Source of the DNA: Peromyscus leucopus
Lineage: Eukaryota; Chordata; Mammalia; Rodentia; Cricetidae
DNA length: 64,000 nt
NCBI RefSeq assembly: GCF_004664715.2
Contig: NC_051068.1
Coordinates: forward strand, 17,046,668-17,110,667
Reading direction: 5' to 3'
Shown: piece by piece, positions 1 to 12,504 of the stretch
Numbering within the stretch: the stretch's first letter is position 1
Layout of the letters: the number at the start of each line of letters is the position of its first letter
Notes under the pieces: generated by a model
What the model was told of the DNA's origin: nothing
Database searches by the model: none
The model's input: the letters and a program-made list of their open reading frames with translations, nothing else
Made by a program: the position numbers and the translations under genes

Positions 1-830
1 AAAAAAGAGGCAGATGCTGGAATAAATCAGAAAAGGAATTTCTGGGCTATAAATATATCCTCATCTGTGGTTAGGTGAAGACATTACAAGTCTATCATGA
101 ATGTGTTCAAACTACGAACTTACAGGTGATGGGGTAAAGAAATCTCTAAGTCACTGAATTTAAAACTGCCTCTATTTTCCTATGTTGCCAGTTTTCTGAC
201 AGGTTTGGGGAGGAGGGTTGACAGCCAGTCAATCTGCATACAGCTTGAAGCACCTGGTGAGAAGAAAACCCTTTGTTCTCAAAAGTTGCTGTGGGGCAGT
301 AAGGGGAGATCTGAGTTGATTTGCACCGGAAGTAAAGCTGTGCACCTAGGAGCCAGGCACTTGGTCAAGGAGCCAGGTTGTCAACAAAGGATGTTTCACC
401 TTAGTTCAGGGCTTCAGGCGCCTAGCAGGTGGTCTGGTCCACTATTCTGTTCCTTGCTTGTCCTTCAATGCTTTGTTTGGAGCTGGTTTTATCTTTGGAT
501 GTAGCTAAAGGGGATATTTGCAAAAGGCAGATACTCAATTCAAATGCTATAAAAGGGAGCAAGGAGCTCAGAGGCAGAAGTTGCTAGTGATTTGAATGTT
601 CCTGGGTAGCCTCCCTAATCTTTATAGGTGAGCTCCTAGGTAAAACTGCAAAGGTTTTAGGCAGAGTAACTCATAACTGTTGTTTTGAGGCATTTGCTGT
701 TTTGTATTTTAAAAACTATTTATATTTGTCATTATCAGAATGATGGAGGTTGTTGATATTATAAATTGTTCCTGTTTCTAATAGAAATAGGAACAGGTTT
801 TGGTTTCCTGGTAAGAATTGTGGTGATTGC
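1..830. other. Left flank, no gene recognised; old dispersed repeat inside
   Basis: No reading frame here resembles a known protein. Roughly 483-722 is a diverged copy (clear shared blocks, many mismatches) of the reverse complement of about 22,130-22,440 in the palindrome spacer. I read this as an old interspersed repeat of unknown family. The open frame of about 99 codons at 205-504 has no recognisable motif and I do not call it a gene. Confidence 0.5.
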
Positions 831-895
831 AATCAAAATGGCAAAGACCCACCAACAACAGACAGCAAATGCTGGAGGAAGTGGGGAACAGAAAA
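831..895 (+). repeat. Short L1 ORF2 3'-end remnant (tentative)
   Basis: The stretch resembles the part of L1 ORF2 just before the C-terminal cysteine motif: a Met-Ala-Lys start followed by Ala-Asn-Ala-Gly-Gly, matching the better preserved copy near 35,420-35,470. It is very short and diverged. Chance similarity is possible. Confidence 0.35.
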
Positions 896-972
896 ACGTT
901 ATGAACAAGAAGGTAGATGTGCATAGTTAGTATAACAAATGTTATACTTTATTATGCTGATGGCCATCACAC

Positions 973-1259
973 TGAAAGACCCTAACTGTTCAGGCTTACA
1001 CCCGACCAAGCCATAGGAGAATGAGGAACTAAAAAGCTAGTTCCAAGGGCAAACTGACTCAGCCATTACTCAACCACCCTTACCACAATATATGGAGATT
1101 TCTGTTAAGATATGTTGCTCAACTGTGACTGGAATAATTGCAAGTGTTCCAGGAAAGACCACTGTAACCTTTGTGTAACCTTTACTCCCGCCCTCATACC
1201 CCCCTGAGGTTCCCGGAAAAAATGTGCATGTGGACGTGATTGTACCTACCCTGTGATTA
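973..1259 (+). repeat. Truncated ERV1-type LTR, 5' portion
   Basis: The segment begins TGAAAGACCCTAAC and follows the 5' two-thirds of the solo LTR at 22,934-23,490 with frequent mismatches and one internal deletion of about 20 bases. Similarity stops near 1,259, so the promoter, polyadenylation signal and 3' end are missing. It is a second, older or more damaged member of the same LTR family. Its 5' flank (905-957) resembles a short stretch also found in both palindrome arms at about 5,093-5,140 and 56,750-56,800. Confidence 0.65.
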
Positions 1260-4146
1260 GGCCCTTCTGAGCCATGGGAGCCGGGTCCTCTCGGGGCTGC
1301 ATGGGAGTCAGCAGCCAGAGGCAAGAGTTCGGCATGTCCTGCCCAGTCCTGTGTGGCCTTGCGGGTCCCACGTGTGCCTTCCCGGTCCTGCATATCCTAC
1401 ATGATCCTTGCAACTTCCTGGGCTGGGGCAGCAGTCTCTGAATATCTTAACTCCTCGGGTTGTGTCTGTGCAGAGCATTGGGAACAAGACTTAGAAATAT
1501 CCTTGTTGTTGATGTCACTGTGAAGTGCTGGCTCCTGTAGTCCCTGTATTGTCACCTTGGAAGGCAGATTTGCCAAACTTGGAGAGCCTTGGTCTCTCTA
1601 GTATTTTTCAGAAGTTCTGCACGTTTAACATTTAGGTTACAATTTGTCTGTTGTTAATCTCCTGGAGCTGGTAAAGGGCATCTCCTCTGCAGAGTAGCAC
1701 TCCACTGCTAAACTGTGATGTAGAAGAGTAGAATTGATGGTGATAGAATTGACAGTATAAGGATTTACCCATTTTTAGGAGACATTCAGTCACAAAGTAG
1801 AATTAAGCTAAGAGAGGGCTGTCTCCCAGATATCCCTAAGATAAGTAGTACTCTAGCTGATGTACCCAGAGTTCCCCAAAGACCATCAAGAGACCAAATT
1901 CGATGCAAAAGCAGAGTCTTGTTATTCTTGCTAGTTAACTAGGGCCTCTCCATTCATCTGATGCAGCAGCAGAGCAGGAGAGACCCTGAGTAGCAATGGA
2001 GCATTTTTTATTGGGTAAAGCAAGAGGGGTGTTGGGGTCTACAGACTACTTAGGAACAGACTCAGGATTGATGACCCTCCATCCAGAGTTGCTGTCCTTG
2101 GGTAACTTGCAGCTGCAGGAACTACTAGCTCGTTCAGCGGTTGCTGTGGTAACTCCATTCTTCCTTTATCATGAGTCCACTAGCTGTAACTTTTAATTGG
2201 CTTCTTCTACTATATGGGGCATCTGAAGGGGTTTTCCTGTAACTAGAGGTAGACCCAAGGTTGGGGGCTCAAGGGCACATTGTACTGTTCCAGGGGCCTA
2301 CATCCTGTTGGGTCTTTTCTGAAGCCTGTCATAGCTACAGAATAGCCAAGCCAGGGGTCTAGGTAGGGGATTGGGTTCCTCACTTACCATGTTTTTAGAG
2401 GTTAGTGTGATAAGATTTAAATGTTTTCCTCAGGATTAACCAGCCACTTCATCTGTAATTTCATAATGAAATCTAGAGAGTTCACTGACCCACAGTGAAG
2501 CAGTTGTAGTCACAGCACAGAAAGGGTTGGCAAGAAGGAGGGGAAAGCTTTCCTGCTGTGACAGGAGTTGACAGTAGCAATGAGTAGTGAGGTCATCAAT
2601 TTTAGACATTCCATAAATGTCCTGACTGACCATTTCTCTGTTCCATAGACCAGACAATCAAGAATCTGGGTAAAGAACTGAATTTTAGTGAAACAAAATT
2701 ACAGTAGTTACACCAGTTCAACCTAAATAAACGAACTGGATAAAATGGTGTGGTCCTGCCTAACGTGACTCTTTTCCAGGTTTCAGATGTACAGCCTGGG
2801 AGAAATGCATGAGTAGTACTTAGTGTGCTCTAGTACACATCCCTAGTCTCTGGAGCACATGGCCATAAAGCCTGTTTCAACTTTCCAACATAATTTTTTG
2901 GATTATAATTACCTCATTTCCACTATCTCTTTCCTGGCTCTAAGCCATCCCATAGACCATTGTGTTCTCATCCATGACCTGTTTCTGAGTTAACAACAGT
3001 TACTGTTTGAATGTAATCTGTGTTTGGCATCAGGACCTCCCAGCTCTGAAGCAAAGGGTTGGCTTCACTGGGCATTGAGTGTGTAATGGAATGTGCATGC
3101 AAAGGACCCAGTACCTTGGAAGTGGAACAGGAAGCACTCTGGAGAATGGAAGATTCTATTTATTAAACTACAAATTTCCCAGACTAGTGTCCTGTCCGAC
3201 CCTATTGTTGAAAGGCAGAGCTGGGAGGGTTTGTACAGTTAGAGACACTTGATCTCAGCTCACCCAATAGGGTAACTGCTAATGTCCTGAGGTCCAACTG
3301 GGTGGTCCTAATTAATGAGGAGCTTTGGGAAGGCTTAGCCATGAGGAGCACCAGTGGGAGGGAGCTTATAAGTTATTTCCAGGATTTTCTTCGGCTTTTG
3401 CTATAGGGGCCTGTAAGGAAGACCACAGCCATGGTATGGTGAGTGTGGGGGCCACTGTTCTCAAACTGTGAAGAGCAGGTTGGCTGATCTGTTAGAGTCT
3501 AAACTGCTGGGACTGGGATGGACCATAAGCCAGACTGTTTTTGTTTGTCCCTGTGGTGACCTGGGCAGTGGCCCTTGGCCTCAGAGTCTTACTGAGTGTG
3601 GATTCCCTGGGGAACAGAAGGCTCTGCCACCCTGGTATCAGAAGCTATGATGCTTGTAATATCACTGTCCAGTGTGCACATGCAGGCTTTGCTTTTGTGA
3701 CAGTGAGAATCTGGGAAGACAGATTGGAAAACTGAAGGTCTGGTTTCTGCAAGTGCTGGATGTTATTTTTCACTTTCAGGTTTGTCTTATAAATGTTACA
3801 GACAGTTTAGAAAATGGTAGAAAGAGAGTGATGGAGATCATCCTTCAGCAATACATGACTAAAATGCTTTTAGTTTTCTGTTACTGCCAGCCACTATGGT
3901 GTGATTCCGTGAATATCAGTTCCAGGGTACAAAAGGAAGCTCTGAGCTACAGAGGTATCTCAGGTTTGCATGATTTGGGCAGGTGGATAGGGCAGTGGGT
4001 GGAATCAGATATTAAATTATTCTTCTACAGTGTTTTCTGTGTAGGCATCATTGGGGCTGGGTTTGCCTGAAAACACAAGGGAGCATGAAGGGCCACAGAG
4101 TTGTAGCAGGATCTGGAGAAGTTCACCGCCTTTGCAAAGATCATGG
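1260..4146. other. Unidentified sequence, no supported gene
   Basis: About 2.9 kb with no recognised transposon or coding similarity. Several frames of 60-130 codons occur (for example 3,672-4,070 on plus), but none has a domain, repeated motif or preserved counterpart elsewhere in the window. This segment is not duplicated in the right half, so it lies outside the palindrome. It may be unique host intergenic sequence or an old repeat I cannot name. Confidence 0.45.
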
Positions 4147-5207
4147 TGCCTCTCTGGAAGAAGTATCAGTATCCAGAGGGCAAAATCAAAGCAGTTTAAG
4201 GTTTGCTATGAGTTAATTTTGTAAAACTTGTGAAGCCTGGGTTTATTTAATTTCTATACACATGGAATCATAGGTAGGTGGGTAACATTGGTCAAGATCA
4301 TACTTTTCCTGGCTGAGTTTCTTTTGGTCTTTTGATTAAAATTTTACTATATTTTCCTACTTTTGTTCTTTTCTTTTTCTCTCCATCCTCTTTAGTCTTT
4401 CACAAATGTACACATTCTTGATTGTTGCAACTTTTGGGGTAAATATGGAAGTCACATTGTGTCAATGTGTGTACTATCTTTTCATAATTCCATTGAGAAT
4501 TCTGAGTGTTTCGGCTTTGCATGTAGCTTTGAAATCAGCTTTCTTATTTAAATTGTTGGGTATTGTCTTTGGATTGTGTTCAATGTATGGTGCAAGTTTA
4601 CCCTACATAGCATCTTAATATTTATGCATCATGTTCCCAAGGATCATTTATTTACTTCTTTATTTAGTTAGTCATGTTCTTGTTCATCTGTGAAAGACTT
4701 TTGTTTTATTGGATAAACAGTATTATCTCTGAGTTCCTGTCCCAACACCCATGTTGGGCGATTCATAACCACCTACTACTCCAGATTCAGGGTAACTGAC
4801 ACCCTCTTTTCTTGTGTGTCACCTGTACACACATGGAAGTCATTCTCTTGAACATACGCTGTACACATAAAAATGGGGATACATTTTCTTTAAAAGTTCT
4901 TATGACTTATAAAGCAATTAGAGCAAGACAAATTGCTTTAGCTGTACAGTACAAATCATACTGTTTCTTTCAAAATCTGTGATCATGCATTTTATTTGAG
5001 AAAGTTTCCATTTCCTCACTCTGATGCAGACTTACATCCAATCATCAATCACAGGAAACAAAATGGTTTCTAAGTGATCCTACCTTTGATGAGCAAGAAG
5101 GTAGATAGCATAGTTAGTATAACAAAAGTTGTATTTGTTTTTGGTCCTCACACCAGGTTCACCCTCTAAATTCCTAAATGTGGTCCTTAGTCTGATTTTT
5201 AAGGAAT

Positions 5208-7340
5208 GTATTCACATCAAACTTAAATATTTCCATAACTCTACAAAACCAGGGTGCATTAATATCAATAGGTTAAACATAATTTCTGCAAACATAATTC
5301 AACCTTAATTCACTCATAACTCTTCCTTTTCTTTATAATTTTTTTAAAATCTCAAACCTAGTTAGAAAAAACCCAAACTTATACAATTCCTACAAACCCA
5401 TATTGAGAAGCAATATTCTCATTCAAAAGCAGTTTCTTAATCAAACTCTTTACACTTTAAAAGTAGTCTCTTAGTATACCCCATTTGCATTTCATACTAA
5501 CAAAATATGACATTAATCCACTCAAACAACTAGAAAATATTTTTTAAACTAAATAGACTGAGGAATATTAACTCTCCCTTTTCTTTATATGTTTTTAAGC
5601 AAAATCTCAAGCCTAGTTATAAAACCCAATCTTTTCCTTTTAAACAGTACCATTTATAACACAAAACCATTCCATAAGTAATTCCATTTTACATAAACAG
5701 TTCCATAAAACAATTTATGAATCACCAGTTAATAAAGCATATATGCATACACAAAATTGCATCTTTAGTCTAGAAACAATAAATTTCTTCATTTAAACAG
5801 TTCCATTTTTAACCCAATTCCAGAAAACAGTTTCTAGGTCATTATTATAAGTAAACTCAAAATCCCACCGCAATGAAATCTATTGTTTATTTAATTAAGT
5901 CCCCAAATTCAAATTATAAATTCTGGTACAAGCCTTCCAAATATGAAGAAATCCATAACCAAATTTTTTTTGTAGTTTTATCTCATTATTTTAAGTTCAA
6001 AAAGTTAAAAAAAAAAAAAGTAAATTCTGGTATCAGGCTTTCACTTCCAAATATGAAGAGATGTTTTACAACCCAAACTTTTTGCTGTTAACAATTTTAG
6101 TTCAAACAAACATCTCTGCAAATTTTATTCTTAAGCCAGAGACCTTTTTAGTTACAGTAGTATTCTAAACCACACCATTTTTTGATGTTAGCTCAGGTTT
6201 TTCTGTGTTGCGTTGATTTTCCATGGATCTCAGCTGCGGATGCCTTGTTTTACTAGTTCTGGCATCCGCCATTCTTAGCTTCTTAGCGGCCTCTGGAGCT
6301 TTTGAAACCATTCAGACTGCCTACTTTGCAGTCTACTAGGACACTAACTTCTGTGTCTCAGGTTCTTTCTCCACATACATTAAGCATAGATTCACAATCA
6401 ACATTTACACTTCTTCACAAACTCACATATAACATGTGCTTAAGCATAAACTCACTCAACATTTACACATTTTTACAAACTCACATATAACATATTAACA
6501 TCTACTTATTTATATACTTCTTATTTCTTATTTAAACTTACATTTACAACTAGTATCTTTCTTACAAGCTTATTACTACATGTCTTAAGACTACCTTAGA
6601 TAGTTCTTGCAAGCTTATATTCTTAAAGGAACTCTATGAATCTATTTTACAAACTTATATAAGGCTACCATTTAGCATATATCTAATTTAGCAAACACCC
6701 AAAGATTTCTTAACACAGAGATCTAATAAGACAGAATAATTTCTACAAACTCACATATCTTATTTTCATCTTTTTCTACTTCTTACTCTTAATTATCATC
6801 ACTATCTCTATTAGATTCTCTTAACTAGACAGGAAGTACATATATCGTTTCTAAAGTTAAGAGTTTATAGTCAGCTTTGCTATACAACACTGGGATTTAG
6901 TGAGTGTTGTCATTATAGAGCATTATAGAGTTGTGATACTTGTTGATAGGCGACTGTAACATTCTTGGGATGAAGCCACACCCCAAAGTTGCCAGTTCTC
7001 TCAGCCATCCTGGAACTGGCAGAGATGCACTGTCAGAGGTAGACGGCTTTTAACTAGAGGCTGTCCTTCACCCAGATTCATAATAGCTCCCCTAAGTGCT
7101 TCAATTCAGACAAACGTTTCTATTACAGCAGTACTTTTGGTTTGTTCTACTGAAAAACTTTACTTCACTCTGAGCGTGAAATTACCGTATTTAGCTGCTG
7201 TAAAGCTCTTCACCCAGTACCTCACAGCTATTAGGTGATATAAAGTATTTTTCTAAAGGAGCTAATAAAGCCAAAAGCGGCACAGCTCAAACTCTCTTTC
7301 CTCACTGTTTGCATTAACCAGTGACAAAACCTCAGAAACA
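5208..7340. other. AT-rich non-coding ERV-associated stretch, left arm
   Basis: Low-complexity, AT-rich sequence lies beyond the integrase fragment of the ERVK remnant. It has many short related phrases built on ACAGTTCC and AAACCCAA, and no frame with protein similarity. It pairs with 53,400-55,495 of the right arm. About 80 bases at 5,208-5,290 stand where the right arm carries a 1.2 kb block containing a solo LTR. Confidence 0.6.
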
Positions 7341-7355
7341 CTAATCGGGCCACTT

Positions 7356-7625
7356 TCATTCTGGTTCCTTTATAGGAATGTCATTGGAGCTGATCTTCCT
7401 TAGTTCCACGCTCCTTACCAGATGCTCCGGTAACCAGGCAGCTTCATTCTCCTCTTGTGAAAAAACACAAACGTGTCCTCGACCCCATATTAAAACAGGA
7501 TCAGGACCCTTCCATAATCCCGAGCAGGGATGTTGAGCCATTTCCACTTGGGATGATGCTCAGCCATTGCATTACCCCTCAGCTAAAGGACCAGGAAGAT
7601 TGGAGTGAGCTCTAATATGGCCCAC
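7356..7625 (-). pseudogene. ERVK RNase H end plus integrase C-terminus, core deleted
   Basis: On the minus strand the last part of a betaretroviral integrase is readable. Its DNA-binding segment has the Gly-Pro-Asp-Pro-Val-Leu-Ile-Trp-Gly block and ends at a Leu-Pro-Glu-His-Leu motif. Upstream it joins directly to the end of RNase H. Compared with 52,440-53,395 in the right arm, 658 bases holding the catalytic core are missing. The junction at 7,531-7,534 carries a 4-base microhomology (AACA in the element's sense). No catalytic function is possible. Confidence 0.8.
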
Positions 7626-8640
7626 AAATCATGGAGGCTTTCTTTTGTGAATAGCGTCTTGAATTTGTTAAAACATTTTGACTTGATTGTTGTCAGTTCC
7701 AATATTTTCACCAAAACTGTTTCTATTCAAAGGAGCCAAGAACATAGATGTTCTTTCATGAAGAATATCCTTCATTAGCTTACTTTGAGAAAAAGCATTT
7801 TCAGGATTTAGTATTTGTACTTTATTAGCTTTAACTCCTGATATTGAGCTGTGATATTTAGCATTGATTTCTTATAAGGAACTTTCAGGTGAAACAAGAC
7901 AGATTTTTCTGAAGTTTGTTTCCCTTCTATAAAGCAGTCATTTCTTTTTTGAATGCCTGTTTCTTATCCCCTTAATTAGATTTGCAAAGGAATTACTCAT
8001 TGCAGGGAGTTTGTTCAAAAGGCAAAGAACTTCTAATTTCAACATAAGTTTCTTCATATCTCAGTCAAAGTTCAGTGTATAAACTGCTTTCTCAAGGATT
8101 TTAAAGTGGTTTGTTTGCTCTTAAAGGTAGCCTTTTGTCATCCAACTACCATAAAAATTTGCACAGCTATTAGGGTAAATAAGGCATTTTACCACTGGAG
8201 CCCCAAACCACAAAGCACCTAGTTCTGTATCATTTCAATTTTCCATTGGAACTGACACTTAAACTCTTAGACAATTTTCCTCCTTATTCTTTTAAAGGCT
8301 TTATTTTAAGTTTACGTATTTTCGAGCTGACAAAATATTTCAGGGCAATGTCGCCATCTTTATTAGAAAAACTACCTTTCCCACAATGCATTTCCCTTAT
8401 ATCAGTCCCTTATTGAAAGCTAGCTTTTGGACTTGATTTCCCATAGTTTTTTTGGGTCTGAGAGTCAACTTCTAAGTTCTTTTTTTTTTTACTAGACTTA
8501 CTTACAAATTCTTGCCTGGGAAGTTTGAACAAAGTTTTTTGCTTTTGCAACGGGAGATTTGAACAAGCATTTTACATTTTCAACTATGAGACATGAGAGA
8601 CTTCTGGTCTCTCCTCAGCTGGCTTTAACAGTTGTTTCTC
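7626..8640. other. Non-coding remnant between gag-like and pol-like parts, left arm
   Basis: AT-rich sequence pairs with about 51,430-52,440 of the right arm. No frame has recognisable similarity. By position it should hold gag capsid, protease and RT, but none is visible, so this part of the provirus was lost or is too degraded to read. Confidence 0.45.
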
Positions 8641-8674
8641 CTTCATTTGAATCAAAACTGCACCTGCCTCCTTA

Positions 8675-10080
8675 GTGGCTTTGAGGCTGGCAATTCTGAT
8701 AGCAACTTTCCTCGGGGCTTGTGTTTGTCTTAGCCAGTCAGTGAAAAACAAGATCATTTACAACAGCTTTTCCATAGCTCCTTTAGAAAGATTTTCTCCC
8801 ACTGATCTATCTCATTTTGCTTGTTCCTTCCCCCCCAGATGCAGAGCTTCAGGTATCTGTCTGCGGCTCTTTTCCTCTGCTAGCTGCCTTTGGAGGTAGG
8901 GGCTTTTTTTCTCCCCCCAGATATGCCTCAAATTTTAGCAGCTTTTTCAGGTCATACGTTTTCTGGGGAGGATTATGCCCCTTCTCTATTTCTTCAGGGT
9001 CTTTCTCCTGGACAGTTCCCAGTTTGGTCTCAGTTTATCCCCTCTATCCCAGAAACATATCCGAACACCACAGTGACAGCTTTTTTGCTTCTGAAGGTAG
9101 GGGCTTTAGTCCGTTTTTATTTTCGGGGTCTGTGTGGTTTGCATACAGACTGAAAATCTAACAAGGGAGATTGTTGCCATTTCTAAACTCCCATTAGGAA
9201 GGGTGCTTTGCCTCATCAGGTCTTCACCTGGCCCAGTCCCCCAGGGGTTGTGTTTGCTTGTCTGGGTGCTCAAGGACAGAGCTTATACCAGAGGCAATCA
9301 CCCCTTAGGGCTACACTCCCTCATCTCAGGGAGTCAGTTGAAACAAAGCTTTTCTCAAAGAGATGCTTTCTCTGACAGAAATGAAAGCTTTACTCCTGGA
9401 TAGTTCTGTTCTGCCCTGGCTGGGCTCTTTCCCCAGACAGCTTTCTGACTTGGCAGCGCAACTGCTTCAGACACAGTTCAGCTATACTGTTTTCCCAGAA
9501 AGGTCCTTTCTCTGATAGGAAAGCTTTTTCTCAGATTTCTTTTTGCAACTGTGGACCTGTCAACCTGGGACTTGTTGGAAAGCAGACAACTGTGCCTTTC
9601 CCACCGGCTTTAGCTGTGTTTATTAGCAGTTTTCCCCTGGGTCCTGCACCTTCCTGCCTCAGCTCTGTACCCCAGGAAGTTTACAACTGCAGGAAGCCTA
9701 GTATCCCCAAAATCACCACAGAGATGCTGGCCAGTTGCCTCTGGGTTTTTGCTGAGAAGAGAGGACACAATGCTAACAGTGTTTGCATTGCTTCAGGGGA
9801 TCTTTGCATTAGGAGGATTAGGAGCACCTTTTCATTCTGAAATGCTCACTCACACAAAACCCTTGATGCCTCAGCTGGCTGTAAAGGAACAGCATGGCTT
9901 TTTTTTTTTTTTGCCTTTCTCAGGTAAAGTTTCCTGCTCTTTTGGGCTCTCTGTAGCTCTTTACCCACACTCTCCCAAGCAGTTCCCTCAGGGTACTCTG
10001 ACCCACTGTCTTTTACTAACTTGAAGAGACAGAGGATAGAAGAGGTTTTTATTAACTCCACCCCTGCTTCCTGCATTGAA
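8675..10080 (-). pseudogene. gag-like remnant with matrix-like segment
   Basis: The clearest part is 9,846-10,076 on the minus strand, which reads Phe-Lys-Leu-Val-Lys, then a Tyr-Pro-Glu-Gly-Thr block and Val-Gly-Lys-Glu-Leu. That order resembles the helical betaretroviral matrix (p10-type) domain. The rest is broken by stops and shifts. Frames on the plus strand here (8,675-9,403) are antisense shadows. It pairs with 50,017-51,430 in the right arm at visibly lower identity than the env-slot region. The gag assignment rests on the matrix-like motif and on position after an LTR, primer site and leader. Confidence 0.5.
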
Positions 10081-10818
10081 GGGAGGATATTTAAAGCTTG
10101 AAAGAACTTAGAGAGGTTTTGCTGTCTTAAGTTTATTGTTTTCCCTTAGAACTAATCACAGGTGATTCCCATACTAATATCTTCAGGCGATTCTAATTTT
10201 TGTCTTTCTGAGAGAGAAAGTTAAAGGCTGTAGTTTTTAAGTTTTTTACGAGAGCTTTTGAGGAAGATTAAAGCTTTTTAGAGAGATTTTCTCCCAAATT
10301 TTCCATGAAAAGCTTTATAGTTTGAGAAAGACTATTTTCCCCCCAAGAAGGAAGACCAACTTTACCCAAAACTTCTGAACTTTAAACTTTGGCTTTTTAC
10401 ACCCCCATTTTTGCCTCAGGGAGAAAACCCTTTCTCCTGCCGCTTGGACTTAGCATTTCAGCTGTCCCCAGGTCAAAAACTTCCACAGGAAACTTTTCTT
10501 CCCCATAAGCTCAAAGAAGAGCTTTTTTACTACCTGTAAAACCCAAAGAAAGATTTTGTTCCCCAGTTTGCGTTCATAGCCCCCAAAGTTAGAAAATTGA
10601 AGTTTTTCTAATTGCCTTATTTTTTCCTACATGATCTTACATTTCTAAGTTTTTCCTACACTATATCACTACCCTATACCTTATACTTATTTTTCACAGG
10701 TAGAAATTGAAAAAAGGGATAGAAAATAGAAAATTCTGACAGAAGAGAATTTTGTGCTGCATTGGAATCCGTCTAGTCCACTTTCCTTTTCTCTTGAGGA
10801 TAAAATCCCTGCCCCTCA

Positions 10819-10872
10819 ATATATATATTATATATATAATATAATATATAATATATATATTATATATATAAT
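10819..10872. repeat. (AT)n microsatellite
   Basis: About 54 bases of nearly pure alternating AT/TA. The corresponding point in the right arm (about 49,265-49,290) has only a short TATACATATTATTG stretch, so the expansion is specific to the left arm. Confidence 0.9.
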
Positions 10873-10954
10873 CTCCATAACACTGGCATGCCTTTCCACT
10901 GGCAGGGCTGACACAGCACTTTAGACAAAAACTCTGTAATAAAACAATTATTTT

Positions 10955-11056
10955 CCTTTGTCTTTAGTCCCTGTTCATTTGTCTTTAGTCCCTTTTTTTC
11001 TTTTTGTCCCCTTTTTTTTTCTTTAGTCCCCCCCCTTTTTTTTTCTTTTTTCTTTA
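10955..11056 (-). repeat. Repetitive retroviral leader, left arm
   Basis: Just downstream of the primer binding site, on the minus strand, the phrase GGGACTAAAG recurs several times, separated by A-rich and G-rich runs. The right arm has the matching leader at 49,065-49,180 with different copy numbers. The phrase equals the 3' end of the primer site plus its next bases, so the leader looks like repeated duplication of its own start. Confidence 0.7.
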
Positions 11057-11075
11057 GTCCCTGTTCATGGCGCCA
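11057..11075 (-). promoter_or_regulatory. Primer binding site, Lys-tRNA type
   Basis: On the minus strand this reads TGGCGCCATGAACAGGGAC, close to the tRNA-Lys3-type site used by betaretroviruses with one extra base in the middle. It sits 3 bases after the LTR end. This copy is better preserved than the right-arm copy at 49,052-49,070. Confidence 0.75.
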
Positions 11076-11078
11076 TCT

Positions 11079-11404
11079 TGTGGGGCGTTTACCAACCAAC
11101 CCTACAGCACCCCAGAGTTTTCTTGAGTGTGAGCAGCAGAAAATATTAGATAGAAGGATTTATTTTGGAGATAAACAGATAAAAAATAAAGGATAGCCTT
11201 GAGAGGGCCTGGAACCTTTTCCAAAGGGCCCCTAATGTCTCTGCCCCAGACAGAGACAACAAATGGTGGAGCAAAAGACCTCCCCAGCAGCACAGCCAAG
11301 TGCAGACCATTTCAGATACCTGCACTCAGGGCCTGTGGTATTAATCATCCTTTATGCGGACATGCTGGGTAAAGCCACAAGGAACCCGAAAACGGGCTCC
11401 CACA
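11079..11404 (-). repeat. IAP/ERVK-like LTR, left arm
   Basis: The LTR is 326 bases, starts TGTGGGAGCC and ends GCCCCACA in minus orientation, so it has TG...CA ends with matching inverted termini. An AATAAA signal lies in its 3' half. It is followed by a 3-base gap and a Lys-type primer binding site. The start resembles IAP-class LTRs and the solo LTR at 56,304-56,626. The sequence upstream is glycoprotein-like coding remnant without a polypurine tract, so I read this as a 5' LTR inserted at or recombined into the end of another element. Confidence 0.75.
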
Positions 11405-12504
11405 GCGGGTCAGAATCAACAATCTGGAATACAATATTCATGGTCCACACAGTCATCACAGAGATGAGCCATGAAATTTCTTTAGTCATGGTTTGTGTAG
11501 ATGTGTTTGTAGGAATCATGCATAGCTGCTTTGTTCTTTCTGATGTGATAGTAGTCTCTGGAGCTCGTTGTTATAGCTCCTCCTAAGACAAAGTTTCTTA
11601 AACAGGCCCAAAATACCCATAAGGAATTTATACCCCCAAAGGGCCAACATGATGCATGCAAAAAGCCAAGAGCTCTCCTTTTTCCAGTGGAGTAATACCT
11701 ATGTGGGGAAGCAAGTATAGTCAAATCTGAATGTCCTACCAGTGACATCAAATAAAGAGCATTTTTAAAATCCTTCCCTCCTCTCTTCAACAGGATCTCT
11801 TCATCTGTTTCCTTAAGTTACTAGATGAAGGCTCTCTGATGACAATTAGGGCAGTCATCAACCTGATTACTGGAGATATCCACTTCAGGCATCTTTTACA
11901 CTATTGCTAGCAAAATAGAGAACATTTTTTAAGCTTGCTAACTATGGGTATAGGAAATAGTGTTTGCTTTGAATACAGCTAATAAATATTTGACTCTGTC
12001 AGTCTGTCCTCCCAGGTTCTCAAGATCCCTAGAAATCCAAGAATCCTTTGACTGTAATTGTGGCATGTTAAAGGAAAGAACAGTGGAACTCTCATTAATG
12101 GCTTTTCTAGCTTTTCCTAGCAAGTCATCTTTGGTTTCATTATTCTCTAGAGTTCAGGAGTCAAAATCATGCCTCTGTTATGCCTCCATTTGAGTCTTAG
12201 GCTGGAGATCTTGGACATGTTTGTCTGTCCTGAGAAATGAACTGTAACTCTAGTAGCATTAAATATAGCCATATAACCAGGTTCTGCAGAATAAAAAGTG
12301 GAGTCCAAAGTATCCATGGTGACGTTATAGATGTCAACTGTGAGGTTCAAGGCCTCCATGGAGCATGCAATAAAGATTCCATTGCCAAGGTCTGTGAGTT
12401 GGTTTATAAATACACAAGGGGCCAGTTCTCACATTTAGAGCTCACTGGACATGAGTGGTGGCCACAAAGATGTTGGCCCCATGTGAGATGGTGTGTTCCT
12501 CTGT

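Noticed and set aside
905..957. A third copy of a short stretch found in both arms (5,093-5,140, 56,750-56,800)
   Set aside because: Only about 45 bases; more likely part of a dispersed repeat than a third palindrome arm.
3468..4070. Overlapping plus-strand frames of 60-132 codons as a possible host exon cluster
   Set aside because: Frames shift without splice-site logic I can support, and no domain or homologue is recognisable.
6302..6490. 62-codon frame perfectly conserved between the arms
   Set aside because: The surrounding non-coding sequence is equally conserved, so identity reflects duplication or conversion, not coding.
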